Of a stretch of DNA of 64,000 bases, positions 35,981 through 47,943 are shown piece by piece (within the stretch, counting starts at the first letter, position 1; the number at the start of each line of letters is the position of its first letter). The DNA lies in contig NZ_LMGA01000001.1 of the NCBI RefSeq assembly GCF_001427025.1, forward strand, positions 1,201,948 to 1,265,947, read 5' to 3'. A program made the translations under genes and the position numbers. A model generated the notes under the pieces. It saw only the letters and a program-made list of their open reading frames with translations. It was not told where the DNA came from and did not search any database. Origin of the DNA: Mesorhizobium sp. Root554 (GTDB lineage Bacteria > Pseudomonadota > Alphaproteobacteria > Rhizobiales > Rhizobiaceae).

Positions 35981-37366
35981 TCACACCAGCATCCCCATCG
36001 GGTTTTCGATGTAGCGCTTGAAGGCCACAAGCAGTTCCGCGCCCAGCGCGCCATCGACGGCGCGATGGTCCGTCGACAGGGTCACCGACATCACCGTCGC
36101 CACCTTGACCTCGCCGTCCTTCACCACGGCCCGCTGCTCGCCGGCGCCGACCGCGAGAATGGTCGCCTGCGGCGGGTTGATGACCGCGGCGAAATCCTTG
36201 ATGCCGAACATGCCGAGATTGGACACGGAAGTGGTGCCGCCCTGATACTCTTCCGGCTTCAGCTTCCGGTTCTTGGCCCTGTTGGCCAAGTCCTTCATCT
36301 CATTGGAAATAGCGGACAGCGTCTTCTGCTCGGCCTTGCGGATGATCGGCGTGATCAGCCCGCCGGGGATCGACACGGCCACGCCGACATCGGCGTGCTT
36401 GTGCTTGACCATCGCCTGCTCGGTCCACGATGCATTCGCATCGGGCACCGCGACCAGCGCCATCGCCATCGCCTTGATGACCATGTCGTTGACCGACAGC
36501 TTGTAGGTCGGCGCTTCGCCCTTGTCGGTCTTCTTCATCGGCGCCGCCGCATTGAGCTGCGAGCGCAGGGCCAGCAGCGCGTCGAGCTCGCAGTCCAGCG
36601 TCAGGTAGAAATGCGGGATGGTGGACTTCGCCTCGACCAGACGCCGGGCGATGGTCTTGCGCATATTGTCGTGTGGGACAAGCTCGTAGGAGCCCTGCTC
36701 GAACAGCTTGAGCACGGCATCGTCCGACATTGCCTTCGGCGCCGACGCGGCGGCACCCGCCGGAGCCTGACCAGCCGCGGGCTTCGCAACGCCGCCCTTG
36801 GCGGCCGCCTCGACATCGGCTTTGACGATACGGCCATGCGGACCCGAGCCGGTAACGCCCGACAGATCCACGCCAGCGTCCTTGGCGATGCGCCGCGCCA
36901 GCGGTGAAGCGAAGACACGATCGCCACTTGCGGCTGCGCTGTTTGCGGCCGGCTTCGCGGGCGCGGCGGCAGCGTCTGCCTTTGGCACTTCGGCTTTTGC
37001 CTCAGTCTTGGGTGCTTCACCCTTCGGAGCCTCCTGCGTGGGCGCCTCGTCTTTGGCCTCTGCCTTCGGCGCATCAACCTTGGCCGGGGCATCGCCGCCC
37101 TTCGCGGCTGCGCCCGCGTCCTCGCCTTCCGCCGCCAGAACGGCGATCAGCGCATTGACCTTGACGCCTTCGGTGCCGGCCGGAACGACCAGCTTGGCCA
37201 CCGTCCCTTCATCGACGGCCTCGACCTCCATCGTCGCCTTGTCGGTCTCGATCTCGGCGATCACGTCGCCAGGCGAAACCTTGTCGCCTTCCTTGACCAA
37301 CCACTTGGCGAGATTGCCCTCCTCCATCGTGGGCGAGAGGGCCGGCATGGTGATGTTGATAGGCAT
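35981..37366 (-). CDS. pdhC: Pyruvate dehydrogenase E2, dihydrolipoamide acetyltransferase
   Basis: A 461-aa protein. One lipoyl domain at the N-terminus ([16 protein letters not shown], lipoyl Lys about 43), a long Ala/Lys/Glu linker, a peripheral subunit-binding domain (FASPLARRIAKDAGVDLSGVTGSGPHGRIVKADVE) and the catalytic domain ending in STDHRAVDGALGAELL with the active His. It transfers acetyl groups to CoA. GGAGGA lies 6 bases before ATG. Confidence 0.97.
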   Translation of the reverse strand: MPINITMPALSPTMEEGNLAKWLVKEGDKVSPGDVIAEIETDKATMEVEAVDEGTVAKLVVPAGTEGVKVNALIAVLAAEGEDAGAAAKGGDAPAKVDAPKAEAKDEAPTQEAPKGEAPKTEAKAEVPKADAAAAPAKPAANSAAASGDRVFASPLARRIAKDAGVDLSGVTGSGPHGRIVKADVEAAAKGGVAKPAAGQAPAGAAASAPKAMSDDAVLKLFEQGSYELVPHDNMRKTIARRLVEAKSTIPHFYLTLDCELDALLALRSQLNAAAPMKKTDKGEAPTYKLSVNDMVIKAMAMALVAVPDANASWTEQAMVKHKHADVGVAVSIPGGLITPIIRKAEQKTLSAISNEMKDLANRAKNRKLKPEEYQGGTTSVSNLGMFGIKDFAAVINPPQATILAVGAGEQRAVVKDGEVKVATVMSVTLSTDHRAVDGALGAELLVAFKRYIENPMGMLV

Positions 37367-37468
37367 TAGTATCCTCCCGCGTACAGGGCTTCCGGGCTCT
37401 CGTTAAAGTTCGGCAACCAGAAGTCGAATAATATCCTTTGAGTTAGGCAGACATGTTCAAGAATCGGA

Positions 37469-37849
37469 TCAGAGGTGTGCCGATGCATCAAACCCCTCCT
37501 TCGATCTAGCCTGACAGTACTCATCGGTCGGTCTGAAGAACGCTGTAGAGGTAGACATGTCGATGTCGACAATGCCCATCTCTGCAGCATTGGGAAGCCC
37601 TGCGTCTATTCGCGATCGAAGCCGAAACTTCATGGAAATCAACCATTCGTCATGACTCGCCAGTAAGGCTGAATCATCGTCCCCAATCGGCACTGTCTCT
37701 GCCTCGAAAAAATGGCGGTATCGTTCGAATGCAGGAACTGGCTCAAAATCGCAAATCCACCAAGGCTGGTCAGACTCCCTGAATGTGAGCACACCGAGCG
37801 TGTCCCGCTCACCAGTGATCAAATCCCAGGAGTCCGGATTATGTTCCAC
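37469..37849 (-). CDS. Hypothetical protein embedded in the pdh operon, 126 aa
   Basis: GTG start at 37849, 2 bases after the pdhB stop, so translation is likely coupled to it. The visible pattern is LGVLTFRESDQPWWICDFEPVPAFERYRHFFEAE, then helical LRSRIDAGLPN and a short C-terminal beta region. I recall unassigned actinobacterial and other hypothetical proteins with the same P-W-x(4)-FEP-x-PAF pattern, but no known function. GC is about 50-55 % in sampled lines, clearly below the flanking pdh genes. A second frame, 37366-37468, runs open to pdhC and may be an eroded tail. Confidence 0.65.
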   Translation of the reverse strand: MEHNPDSWDLITGERDTLGVLTFRESDQPWWICDFEPVPAFERYRHFFEAETVPIGDDDSALLASHDEWLISMKFRLRSRIDAGLPNAAEMGIVDIDMSTSTAFFRPTDEYCQARSKEGFDASAHL

Positions 37850-37851
37850 CT

Positions 37852-39300
<1,449 letters not shown>

Positions 39301-39314
39301 ATCCCTGCCCTCCC

Positions 39315-40355
39315 TTAGAGTACGATGTCGGTCCAGAGCTCGGATGCATCCGGCTCGGGATCGTTCTGGGCAAATTCCGCGGCGTCGGCGACGATGTCGC
39401 GAACCTCCTTGTCGATGGCCTTCAGTTCGTCCTCGCTTGCCCACTTCTTGGCCAGCAGACGGGCCTTGACCTGCTCGATCGGATCGTGGTCGGAGCGCAT
39501 TTTCTGCACCTCCTCCTTCGACCGGTACTTGGCCGGATCGGACATGGAGTGGCCGCGATAGCGGTAGGTCTGCATCTCGAGGATGATCGGCCCCTTGCCG
39601 GCGCGGCACCATTCGGTTGCGACCTCGCCGGCAGCCTTGACCGCGCGCACGTCCATGCCGTCGACCTGAATGCCGGGAATCTTGAACGAGGCGCCACGAT
39701 GCGAGAAATTGGTTTCGGCCGAAGAGCGTGTGACAGCCGTGCCCATGGCGTAGCGGTTGTTCTCGATGATGTAGATCACCGGCAGCTTCCACAGCGAGGC
39801 CATGTTGAAGCTTTCGTAGACCTGCCCCTGGTTGGCGGCGCCGTCGCCGAAATAGGTCAGCGAGACGCTCTTGTTCTCGCGATAGCGGTTGGCGAAGGCC
39901 AGTCCAGTGCCCAGCGATACCTGCGCGCCGACAATGCCATGGCCGCCGTAGAAATTCTTCTCCTTTGAGAACATGTGCATGGAGCCGCCCTTGCCGTGCG
40001 AATAACCGCCGCGCCGGCCCGTCAACTCCGCCATGACGCCACGCGGCGACATGTCCATGGCCAGCATATGGCCGTGGTCACGGTAGGCGGTGATCATCTG
40101 GTCGCCGTCCTGCAGCGACATCTTCATGCCGGTGACGACGGCTTCCTGGCCGATATAAAGGTGGCAGAAACCGCCGATGAATCCCATGCCGTAAAGCTGG
40201 CCGGCCTTTTCCTCGAAACGCCGGATGAGCAGCATGCCCTTGTAGGCCGCGAACTCCTCCTGCTTGCTGAAATCAGCCGGCTTCGGCGTCGCCGGCACGG
40301 CGGTTTTGGACTCGGATTTCGATTTGGCAGGCGCTTTTTTGGCTGCAGTGGCCAT
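39315..40355 (-). CDS. pdhA: Pyruvate dehydrogenase E1 alpha subunit
   Basis: A 346-aa protein. After an Ala/Lys-rich N-terminus, the thiamine-pyrophosphate motif [31 protein letters not shown] is complete, with the phosphorylation-loop-like [15 protein letters not shown]. With PdhB it decarboxylates pyruvate. First gene of the pdhA-pdhB-(hypothetical)-pdhC unit; AGGGAG precedes ATG. Confidence 0.97.
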   Translation of the reverse strand: MATAAKKAPAKSKSESKTAVPATPKPADFSKQEEFAAYKGMLLIRRFEEKAGQLYGMGFIGGFCHLYIGQEAVVTGMKMSLQDGDQMITAYRDHGHMLAMDMSPRGVMAELTGRRGGYSHGKGGSMHMFSKEKNFYGGHGIVGAQVSLGTGLAFANRYRENKSVSLTYFGDGAANQGQVYESFNMASLWKLPVIYIIENNRYAMGTAVTRSSAETNFSHRGASFKIPGIQVDGMDVRAVKAAGEVATEWCRAGKGPIILEMQTYRYRGHSMSDPAKYRSKEEVQKMRSDHDPIEQVKARLLAKKWASEDELKAIDKEVRDIVADAAEFAQNDPEPDASELWTDIVL

Positions 40356-40463
40356 GCATCACTCCCTGATGGCGTCTCTTCGCGGACATGAGAAGGGAGT
40401 TTTGCCTCCCACCTGATTGGGGAAAAGGCTAGCATGCCGAATGCCGTTCGGCCATGCGGAAAA

Positions 40464-40482
40464 ATGCATGGCTGGCATGCAT
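40464..40482. promoter_or_regulatory. Palindrome upstream of pdhA (ATGCATG-n5-CATGCAT)
   Basis: Seven-base perfect arms around GCTGG, about 110 bases before the pdhA start. Possible operator for a regulator of the pdh operon. Confidence 0.4.
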
Positions 40483-40511
40483 CTAAACACCTAGAATCAT
40501 TGAAAATTAAC

Positions 40512-40538
40512 TTGATTAACTGGAATTCAGTTAATCAA
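40512..40538. promoter_or_regulatory. 11-bp perfect inverted repeat between divIC and pdhA
   Basis: TTGATTAACTG and CAGTTAATCAA around GAATT. It covers the divIC stop codon and lies about 160 bases before pdhA. It could be a weak AT-rich terminator for the eno-divIC unit or an operator. Confidence 0.45.
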
Positions 40539-40854
40539 TATTTCCCGGCCGCATGATGACGACCTCGTCGGCGTGCGAAAGGTTGAGCGCCCGGCGCGCC
40601 TGCTCGTCGAGCATGTCTTTCTCGAGCGTACCGTCATGCAACAGCTGCACGCGCCGCTCCAGTTCGGTCCGGCGACCTTTGACGGCATCGAACTGCGCCT
40701 GCAGATCCTGGGTCTGCGCCTGCAGCCGGTACTTCGAGTAAATCCCGAATTCGCCATGATAGGCGTGAAAGCCGAAATAGGCCAGCACGACGGCGCTGAT
40801 CGTGGGAATGATCAGCCGGCCTGTGTTCGTCTGCTTGTGCTGGCGTGTCCACAT
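40531..40854 (-). CDS. Septum formation initiator (DivIC/FtsB-like)
   Basis: A 107-aa bitopic protein: short cytoplasmic basic N-terminus, one membrane helix (LIIPTISAVVLAYFGFHAY, about 14-32), then a periplasmic coiled coil (YRLQAQTQDLQAQFDAVKGRRTELERRVQLLHDG) and a small C-terminal region with DMLDEQARRALNLSHADEVVI, all typical of the FtsB/DivIC family that links FtsQ, FtsL and the septal synthase. Located downstream of eno, its usual place. Confidence 0.9.
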   Translation of the reverse strand: MWTRQHKQTNTGRLIIPTISAVVLAYFGFHAYHGEFGIYSKYRLQAQTQDLQAQFDAVKGRRTELERRVQLLHDGTLEKDMLDEQARRALNLSHADEVVIMRPGNID

Positions 40855-40918
40855 GAAAGGAATCCTCGTCGCTCCTTTCTCGCTCGATTGTGCTTAATGG
40901 ACGGTTACGGATTCGGTA

Positions 40919-41290
40919 TTACCAGCGCCCATGGCGGCGATTCCATGCAAAAAGCAGTTCGGCGAACCGGTCATAGAGAAATCGCGTGACCGGCGCCGTC
41001 AGCGGATTGCCGAGCAGGCCGGCGATCCACCCCTCGCCCGGCGTGCGCCGCCATATCGCGAACATGACGTCGGCTCCGACGAGAAGGTTGCCGCCATCGT
41101 CCGTCGCGTGAAGCCGCCGCCTTATGTCGTCGATGGACGCGCCGAACCGGGCCAGCGCGCATGGCTCAAGATTTATATCGCGGAATTCGATGAAGCCGGC
41201 CTTCACGGCCTCGATCAGGCGGCGCTTCTGCCGCCTGATGCCGGCATCGCAGACCGGGCTACGAGTGTTGTACCATACGGTCAGCGTCAT
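40919..41290 (-). CDS. DCC-family (DUF393) protein with a partly lost redox motif
   Basis: A 123-aa protein. The N-terminus VWYNTRSPVCDAGI aligns with the family's YDGxCPxC motif, but the first Asp, Gly and Cys are replaced (NTRSPVC), leaving one cysteine. The middle LVGADVMFAIWRRTPGEGWIAGLL and the C-terminal FLYDRFAELLFAWNRRH are typical of DCC (thiol-disulfide oxidoreductase-like) proteins. Without the CxxC pair it cannot do dithiol chemistry. It lies between eno and divIC on the same strand. Confidence 0.7.
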   Translation of the reverse strand: MTLTVWYNTRSPVCDAGIRRQKRRLIEAVKAGFIEFRDINLEPCALARFGASIDDIRRRLHATDDGGNLLVGADVMFAIWRRTPGEGWIAGLLGNPLTAPVTRFLYDRFAELLFAWNRRHGRW

Positions 41291-41321
41291 CCTGCGCCCT
41301 TTCGAGGGCTGGAAGACCCGA

Positions 41322-42635
<1,314 letters not shown>

Positions 42636-42726
42636 TTAGCCAAAGTGCCGCAAAAGGCAATCCGCCGCCGCAAATATTGCCGGCGGCAGGGTTGCATTTC
42701 CTGCCTCGGCTCAGGGGTTGGAACGC

Positions 42727-42753
42727 AAAAAGCCCGGGCACTGCCCGGGCTTT
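42727..42753 (-). terminator. Intrinsic terminator after the PRC-barrel gene
   Basis: An 11-bp GC-rich stem (AAAGCCCGGGC with GCCCGGGCTTT) and 3-base loop, followed on the minus strand by a T run, 20 bases past the stop. Confidence 0.85.
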
Positions 42754-42773
42754 CCATTCAAAGCCTGTGGCGA

Positions 42774-43139
42774 TCAGTTCCAGTAAGGCTGGACGCCATA
42801 ATATTCATAAGAGGCGTTGCGAGCCGTTTCGCCGTCAGCGGTGGTGAGTTCCTTGATCGAATAGGCAGGCGCCGCCTTCAGCTGCTCCTTGCTGTACGGC
42901 ACGACGTAGCCGCCCTTGTCTTCGTCATAGTCGAGGCTGGACCACGGAATGGCGTGGTATTTCTCGCCAATGCCGAGAAAACCGCCAAAACCGATGACAG
43001 CGAACATGATGCCGTTGGAGAGCTTGTCCAGCATCACGTCTTCGATGGAGCCGATGCTGTCGCCTTCGGTGTTGTACACCGACGTGCCGATAACACGCGA
43101 GGCGGAAATGGCTTCGGTGTGTCCTGTCTGGGTAGTCAT
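42774..43139 (-). CDS. PRC-barrel domain protein
   Basis: A 121-aa protein. ASRVIGTSVYNTEGDSIGSIEDVMLDK and VIGFGGFLGIGEKYHAIPWSSL are the PRC-barrel signature. Such small proteins in rhizobia are usually stress- or stationary-phase-induced, with unknown binding partners. AGGAG lies 7 bases before ATG. Monocistronic, with its own terminator. Confidence 0.88.
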   Translation of the reverse strand: MTTQTGHTEAISASRVIGTSVYNTEGDSIGSIEDVMLDKLSNGIMFAVIGFGGFLGIGEKYHAIPWSSLDYDEDKGGYVVPYSKEQLKAAPAYSIKELTTADGETARNASYEYYGVQPYWN

Positions 43140-43224
43140 GATTTACTCCTCGTCATTGTGTGACTGATGCGACGTCAATGACGAGACGGGACGAAAGTTC
43201 CGGACTTTTTCGGCGTAGAGGCGA

Positions 43225-43428
43225 TCAATCCGTCAGGACGAAAGTCACTTTCATGTTGACGCGATAGGCGACGATCTTGCCGTCTTCGATCTCGACCTTC
43301 TGCTCCTGGACCCAGGCGCCCCGGACGTTCTTCAGCGTCTTGTTGGCGCGGTCGATGCCCCGCTCCAAGGCATCCTGAAAGCTCACCTTGGACGACGAGG
43401 TGATTTCGGTCACACGGGCTACGCTCAT
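43225..43428 (-). CDS. Dodecin family flavin-binding protein
   Basis: A 67-aa protein. VARVTEITSSSKVSFQDALERGIDRANKTLKNVRGAWVQEQKVEIEDGKI matches dodecin, a dodecameric store and quencher of flavins; the Trp in GAWVQEQ is the residue that stacks on the isoalloxazine. AGGAGG precedes ATG. Confidence 0.92.
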   Translation of the reverse strand: MSVARVTEITSSSKVSFQDALERGIDRANKTLKNVRGAWVQEQKVEIEDGKIVAYRVNMKVTFVLTD

Positions 43429-43507
43429 GATTTCCTCCTGACAATCCCCATCCGCCGGTCGAGCCTACAACTGCCGCCCGGCCACCACAAGCATAAGGCG
43501 AAACAGC

Positions 43508-43532
43508 AAACGCCTGGGGCAGGCTCCAGGCG
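43508..43532 (-). terminator. Intrinsic terminator after kdsA
   Basis: CGCCTGG pairs with CCAGGCG around an 8-base loop, 6 bases past the kdsA stop, followed on the minus strand by TTTG. The weak U tract lowers confidence. Confidence 0.55.
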
Positions 43533-43537
43533 CTTTC

Positions 43538-44374
43538 CTATGACCCTTTGGCGACCTGATCCAGCCGCATCAGCGTCTCCAGCAGCGCGGGCATGTCTTT
43601 CAGCGGCACCATGTTCGGGCCGTCCGAGGAGGTCGAATTGTCGGGGTCCTGATGCGTTTCGATGAACACGCCGGCGACGCCGACCGCGACGGCCGCCCGC
43701 GAGAGCGTCGCGACGAAACGTCTTTCGCCGCCGGACGAGCCGCCCTGCCCTCCGGGCTGCTGCACCGAATGGGTGGCGTCGAAGATCACCGGCGCGCCGA
43801 TATCGGCCATGATCGGCAGCGCCCGCATGTCGGAGACCAGCGTGTTGTAGCCGAAGGAGGCGCCGCGCTCGGTGGTCAGCACATTCGGATTGCCGGAGTC
43901 GGTGATCTTGGCGACAACGTTCTTCATGTCCCACGGCGCCAGGAACTGGCCCTTCTTCACGTTGATGACCTTGCCGGTCTTGGCCGCGGCGACCAGCAGG
44001 TCGGTCTGGCGGCTGAGGAAAGCCGGTATCTGCAGCACGTCGACATGCGGGGCGACCAGCGCGCACTGCTCTTCCGAGTGGATGTCGGTGAGCACCGGAA
44101 GGCCGAATTCTTTCCGCAGATCGTCGAATATGGGCAGCGCCATTTCCAGCCCGGCTCCCCGTGTGGCGGAAAGCGACGTGCGGTTCGCCTTGTCGTAGCT
44201 CGTCTTGTAGACGAGGCCGATGCCAAGCTTGCCGGTCAGTTCCTTGAGCGCGCCCGCCATGTCGAAGGCGTGCTGGCGCGATTCGAGCTGGCAAGGACCG
44301 GCGATCAGCGCCAGCGGCGCGGCATTGTCGAAGGTGACGTTGCCGACGGTCACGGCTGCATTGGGCTTGCTCAT
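43538..44374 (-). CDS. kdsA: 3-deoxy-8-phosphooctulonate synthase (KDO-8-P synthase)
   Basis: A 278-aa enzyme that joins PEP and arabinose-5-phosphate for the lipopolysaccharide core sugar [42 protein letters not shown] and [11 protein letters not shown] are conserved. The metal-type features (Cys in AGPCQ; other ligands) suggest the metal-dependent class but were not checked fully. ATG overlaps the stop of the upstream VOC gene. Confidence 0.96.
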   Translation of the reverse strand: MSKPNAAVTVGNVTFDNAAPLALIAGPCQLESRQHAFDMAGALKELTGKLGIGLVYKTSYDKANRTSLSATRGAGLEMALPIFDDLRKEFGLPVLTDIHSEEQCALVAPHVDVLQIPAFLSRQTDLLVAAAKTGKVINVKKGQFLAPWDMKNVVAKITDSGNPNVLTTERGASFGYNTLVSDMRALPIMADIGAPVIFDATHSVQQPGGQGGSSGGERRFVATLSRAAVAVGVAGVFIETHQDPDNSTSSDGPNMVPLKDMPALLETLMRLDQVAKGS

Positions 44375-45240
44375 GCTCTTTCCTCGAAAATAAAGATCGC
44401 GCCCTGACCGGGCGCGGCGTCGATGACAATATGGTGTTCGAAAATACGATATTCGACCGTGTTTGCGGAAAGAAGCCGCGCAACCGCGTCGCTGTCGGAA
44501 ATCTGGAAGACCACCGCCGCGAATCGCAGGCCCGACGCCGATACCGGCTGCACCCCGAAGCGATCGCGAAATGCCTGCGGCGTCACAGTCGTGATCTTCG
44601 CGTTCGGCAGTGTGAGAATATCGGCACTCACGGCCCCGCCCGGAGCGCCTGCGGCAATCGTAAGGAATGCTGTCTCGACATCAGGGCCGGAACTGACGGC
44701 GACGACCTCGCGGATCGCGGCGGCCCCATTGGCATGTTTTTGGAGGGCGGCGCGATCCACCTCGGGCGCGTTCACCCGTTCACAAGCGAAGGCAAAACTG
44801 TCTGACGCCCCTCCGCCTGCCGCGAAGGCCAGCCGGAACGAAACCGTATCGCTTTTTCCCGCCGCATCGATGAACGGCCGTGAAAAATCCAGCCGGTTGC
44901 CGGCGGAAACCCCGGCCTCGACATAGCGCGCGTGATCGGCGTCGGCATCGTTCGTGCCGAAAACGATCGCCGAAAATCCGTCCTCGCCATGCACCGCGCG
45001 CCACGCACGGTCGCGTGCGACAAAGACGTTGCCTTCCGCCACCGCTTGCCCTGCCGCCACGGCGTCGCCAACGGCGAGCGGCTCCAGGAACGTGCCGTCG
45101 GCCAGATAGACGCAGCAGTTTTCCGTGCCGAAAGGATGCTTGCCACGGGGAGCGACCCTGAAGCCAAGCGCAGTCAGCCGCGCCCGTGCGACATCGAGGC
45201 TGGCGGTCGGCAGGACGAGATGATCGAGCGAATGGATCAT
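44371..45240 (-). CDS. VOC-superfamily protein (glyoxalase-like)
   Basis: A 289-aa protein. [55 protein letters not shown] is a vicinal-oxygen-chelate module of the glyoxalase-like group (Pfam Glyoxalase_3-type), with His5-His and Glu metal candidates. The second half repeats the fold loosely ([15 protein letters not shown] to the end). Substrate unknown. Start at ATG 45240 (MIHSLDHLV); it overlaps kdsA by 4 bases (ATGA), so the pair is cotranscribed. Confidence 0.82.
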   Translation of the reverse strand: MIHSLDHLVLPTASLDVARARLTALGFRVAPRGKHPFGTENCCVYLADGTFLEPLAVGDAVAAGQAVAEGNVFVARDRAWRAVHGEDGFSAIVFGTNDADADHARYVEAGVSAGNRLDFSRPFIDAAGKSDTVSFRLAFAAGGGASDSFAFACERVNAPEVDRAALQKHANGAAAIREVVAVSSGPDVETAFLTIAAGAPGGAVSADILTLPNAKITTVTPQAFRDRFGVQPVSASGLRFAAVVFQISDSDAVARLLSANTVEYRIFEHHIVIDAAPGQGAIFIFEERA

Positions 45241-45523
45241 GCGGTTCCTGTGCACGAACTGGATGAAGGGTTCAAGCAGGTCGTCGTTCCCGGTCCTGCC
45301 TTCTCGCCCTGCGATAGAAGGTGGCCGAGCCGGGACACGAGGCGTAGCGGGGGCTGCTGAGATCGACTCACATGCGGCTCGGTTCCCCGGTCCCCAATAA
45401 GCCCGCTCCGCATTGAATATCTTTAAGGCGGAAGGCACTTAATCGCGCGGTTTCCCTTCCGTAAGGTGAGGCGTACCCTTGTGTTCGTGCGGGAGACATC
45501 GCGCGGCTACAAGGGGACGAAAC

Positions 45524-47008
45524 ATGACAACCGATACGATAGCAGGGACCGGGTCGATACCGGGCGCATCGCCCGACCTCTACAATGAGGATCTGGCGCC
45601 GGCGGCGGTCCGCAACTGGGGACCATTCTCGATCTTCAACGTCTGGACTTCGGACGTTCACAGCCTGTGGGGCTACTATCTAGCAGCCAGCCTTTTCCTG
45701 TTCTGTGGCGGCTTCCTGAATTTCATCATCGCCATCGGCATCGGCTCGCTGATCATCTTCGTGCTGATGAATCTGATCGGCTATGCCGGCGTCAAGACGG
45801 GCGTGCCCTACCCCGTGCTCGCCCGCGCCTCGTTCGGCATCTGGGGCGCCAACGTGCCGGCGCTGGTGCGCGCCATCGTCGCCTGTTTCTGGTACGGCGC
45901 GCAGACGGCCGCCGCCTCCGGGGCCATCGTCGCGCTGCTTGTCCGCTGGCCGGCCTTCGCCGACTTCCACGCCAACAACCATATGCTCGGCCACTCGACG
46001 CTCGACGTCATCTGCTTCCTGGTGATGTGGGGCCTGCAACTGCTCATCATCCAGAAGGGCATGGAAACGGTTCGTCGCTTCCAGGATTGGGCCGGCCCCG
46101 CCGTGTGGGTAATGATGCTGATCCTCGCCATCTACCTGTGCGTCAAGGCGGGATCGTTCAGCTTCGTCAGCGACATTCCGATGGACGTGCTGCTGGACAA
46201 GACCAAGGATGCCGGCGTTCCCGGCACGCCGGGTTCGTTCGGCGCGCTGGCGGCGGTCGCGGCGATCTGGGTGACCTATTTCTCGGCGCTCTACCTGAAC
46301 TTCTGCGATTTCGCCCGCTATGCGCCGGACAAGGCGGCGTTGCGCAAGGGCAATCTCTGGGGCCTGCCGGTGAACCTCATCCTGTTCTCGCTGGTCGCCG
46401 GCGTCACCACAATCGCCGCCTTCGACGTCTATGGCGAAGTGCTGCTGCATCCCGACCAGATCTCGGCCAAGTTCGATAGCTGGTTCCTGGCCGCGCTCGC
46501 CGCCCTCACTTTCGCGGTGGCGACGCTTGGCATCAACGTGGTGGCGAATTTCGTCTCGCCGGCCTTCGACTTCTCGAACGTCTTCCCGCGCAAGGTGGAC
46601 TTCAAGAAGGGGGGCTACATCGCGGCGGTGATCGCGCTGCTGCTTTACCCGTTCGCACCGTGGGAAGGCAGCGCCGCCTCCTTCGTCAACGTCATCGGCG
46701 CGACGATGGGGCCGATCTTCGGCATCATGATGGTGGACTATTACCTGATCCGGAAGGGCGAATTGGATGTGGTCGGCCTCTACATGGAAGACGGCGAATA
46801 TCGCTTCCAGAACGGCTGGCACGTCAACGCCTTCATCGCCGCCGCGATCGGCGCGGTGTTCTCGTCGATCCTGCCCAACTTCACCGACTGGCTGCCGGCC
46901 TGGTGGGGCGTCTACGGCTGGTTCTTCGGCGTGGCGATCGCCGGCGCGGTTTATTACGTGCTGCGTTCGGCCGCGCTCGGCTCGGGCGCCAGAACGGCAC
47001 GGGCCTGA
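45524..47008 (+). CDS. NCS1-family nucleobase/cation symporter
   Basis: A 494-aa protein with about twelve membrane helices. The N-terminal LYNEDLAPAAVRNWGPFSIFNVWTSDVHSLWGYYLAAS and later FGIWGANVPALVRAIVACFWYGAQTA, plus the C-terminal GATMGPIFGIMMVDYYLIRKGELDV, are NCS1 (uracil, allantoin, hydantoin, cytosine) signatures. The SD AAGGGGACG precedes ATG at 45524. No catabolic gene is adjacent, so the substrate remains open. Followed by a strong terminator. Confidence 0.9.
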   Translation: MTTDTIAGTGSIPGASPDLYNEDLAPAAVRNWGPFSIFNVWTSDVHSLWGYYLAASLFLFCGGFLNFIIAIGIGSLIIFVLMNLIGYAGVKTGVPYPVLARASFGIWGANVPALVRAIVACFWYGAQTAAASGAIVALLVRWPAFADFHANNHMLGHSTLDVICFLVMWGLQLLIIQKGMETVRRFQDWAGPAVWVMMLILAIYLCVKAGSFSFVSDIPMDVLLDKTKDAGVPGTPGSFGALAAVAAIWVTYFSALYLNFCDFARYAPDKAALRKGNLWGLPVNLILFSLVAGVTTIAAFDVYGEVLLHPDQISAKFDSWFLAALAALTFAVATLGINVVANFVSPAFDFSNVFPRKVDFKKGGYIAAVIALLLYPFAPWEGSAASFVNVIGATMGPIFGIMMVDYYLIRKGELDVVGLYMEDGEYRFQNGWHVNAFIAAAIGAVFSSILPNFTDWLPAWWGVYGWFFGVAIAGAVYYVLRSAALGSGARTARA

Positions 47009-47016
47009 TGGTAACG

Positions 47017-47043
47017 AGGGCCGCGCACCAGCGCGGCCCTTTT
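47017..47043 (+). terminator. Intrinsic terminator after the NCS1 transporter
   Basis: AGGGCCGCGC and GCGCGGCCCT (10-bp perfect stem) with loop ACCA, followed by TTT, 8 bases past the stop. It abuts the stop of the convergent MarR-GNAT gene. Confidence 0.9.
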
Positions 47044-47942
47044 CATTTTCCTGTCCGGGCTGACAGCGCCTTCTCGAACCAGCAATGAGCGTAGGGATTG
47101 TCGTTGTAGCGGTCGATCTCGATATAGCCGTGCCGCCGGTAGAGCGCCTGCGCCTCCGTCAGTGCGCGGTTGGTGTCCAGCCGCACGCGCCGGAAGCCCC
47201 ACTGCAGTGCCACCGATTCGAGCTGGTCGAGCATCCGCCGCGCCAGGCCGAGCCCCCGCGCCTCGGGCGCGATCCACATGCGCTTGATTTCCGCCGTTTC
47301 GTCGTCCAGCCGCAGCAGCGCCGCGCAGCCAACCGGTCGGCCATCCAGCCGCGCCAGCAGGAACAGGCCGGCCGGCGGCGTCATTTCGGCGGCGGAGACC
47401 GACTTGCCGGCCTGCGGATCGAAACCATCGTCAAAGCGCACCGCCAGTTCGGCGAAATACTGCTCCAGGCACCAGCCGGCGTCATTTGAAGAGGATGGCC
47501 CGGCTTCTATCGTGATGCGCGCGGCATCCAGCAGCCGCCGTACCTCGTTCATCGCCGCGACCAGCCGACTTCGGCGCGCTGCGTCCAGCGGCATCAGAAA
47601 CGAGGCGGCCAGATCGTCGGAAAGCCTGTCATAGGCGCGGAACTCCTTGCGGCCCGCTGCCGTAAGAACCGCGCGTCTTGCCCGTGCATCGCGCATCGAT
47701 TTTTCGACGGTTACCAGCTTCTGCTGTTCGAGCGAGCGCAACAGCCGGCTCATATAGGCCGAGTCCAGGCCAAGCGTGGCGCGCAGCTCACTCACGTATC
47801 TGCCCTGCTCGCCGATCTCGAAGATCAGCCGCGCCTCACCAAGCGGCCTGCCCCGGCTCAGATAGCTGTCCTGCAGCACGCCGATGCGCTGGGTCACGGC
47901 GCGATTGAACTGGCGGATTTCACGTATGTCGTTCTGGTCCAT
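47043..47942 (-). CDS. MarR-GNAT fusion: bifunctional helix-turn-helix/acetyltransferase
   Basis: A 299-aa protein. Residues 1-140 are a MarR winged helix (GRPLGEARLIFEIGEQGRYVSELRATLGLDSAYMSRLLRSLEQQKLVTVEKSMRDARARR). Residues about 145-299 are a GNAT acetyltransferase (KRMWIAPEARGLGLARRMLDQLESVALQWG with the acetyl-CoA loop RGLGLA; TNRALTEAQALYRRHGYIEIDRYN). This MarR-GNAT architecture is known but its substrates are not. A perfect 20-bp palindrome ends 1 base before the ATG, so autoregulation is likely. Confidence 0.88.
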   Translation of the reverse strand: MDQNDIREIRQFNRAVTQRIGVLQDSYLSRGRPLGEARLIFEIGEQGRYVSELRATLGLDSAYMSRLLRSLEQQKLVTVEKSMRDARARRAVLTAAGRKEFRAYDRLSDDLAASFLMPLDAARRSRLVAAMNEVRRLLDAARITIEAGPSSSNDAGWCLEQYFAELAVRFDDGFDPQAGKSVSAAEMTPPAGLFLLARLDGRPVGCAALLRLDDETAEIKRMWIAPEARGLGLARRMLDQLESVALQWGFRRVRLDTNRALTEAQALYRRHGYIEIDRYNDNPYAHCWFEKALSARTGK

Positions 47943-47943
47943 T

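Noticed and set aside
37366..37590. 74-codon frame ending at the pdhC start
   Set aside because: It overlaps the 126-aa hypothetical in another frame and has poor codon choice. Kept only as a possible eroded tail.
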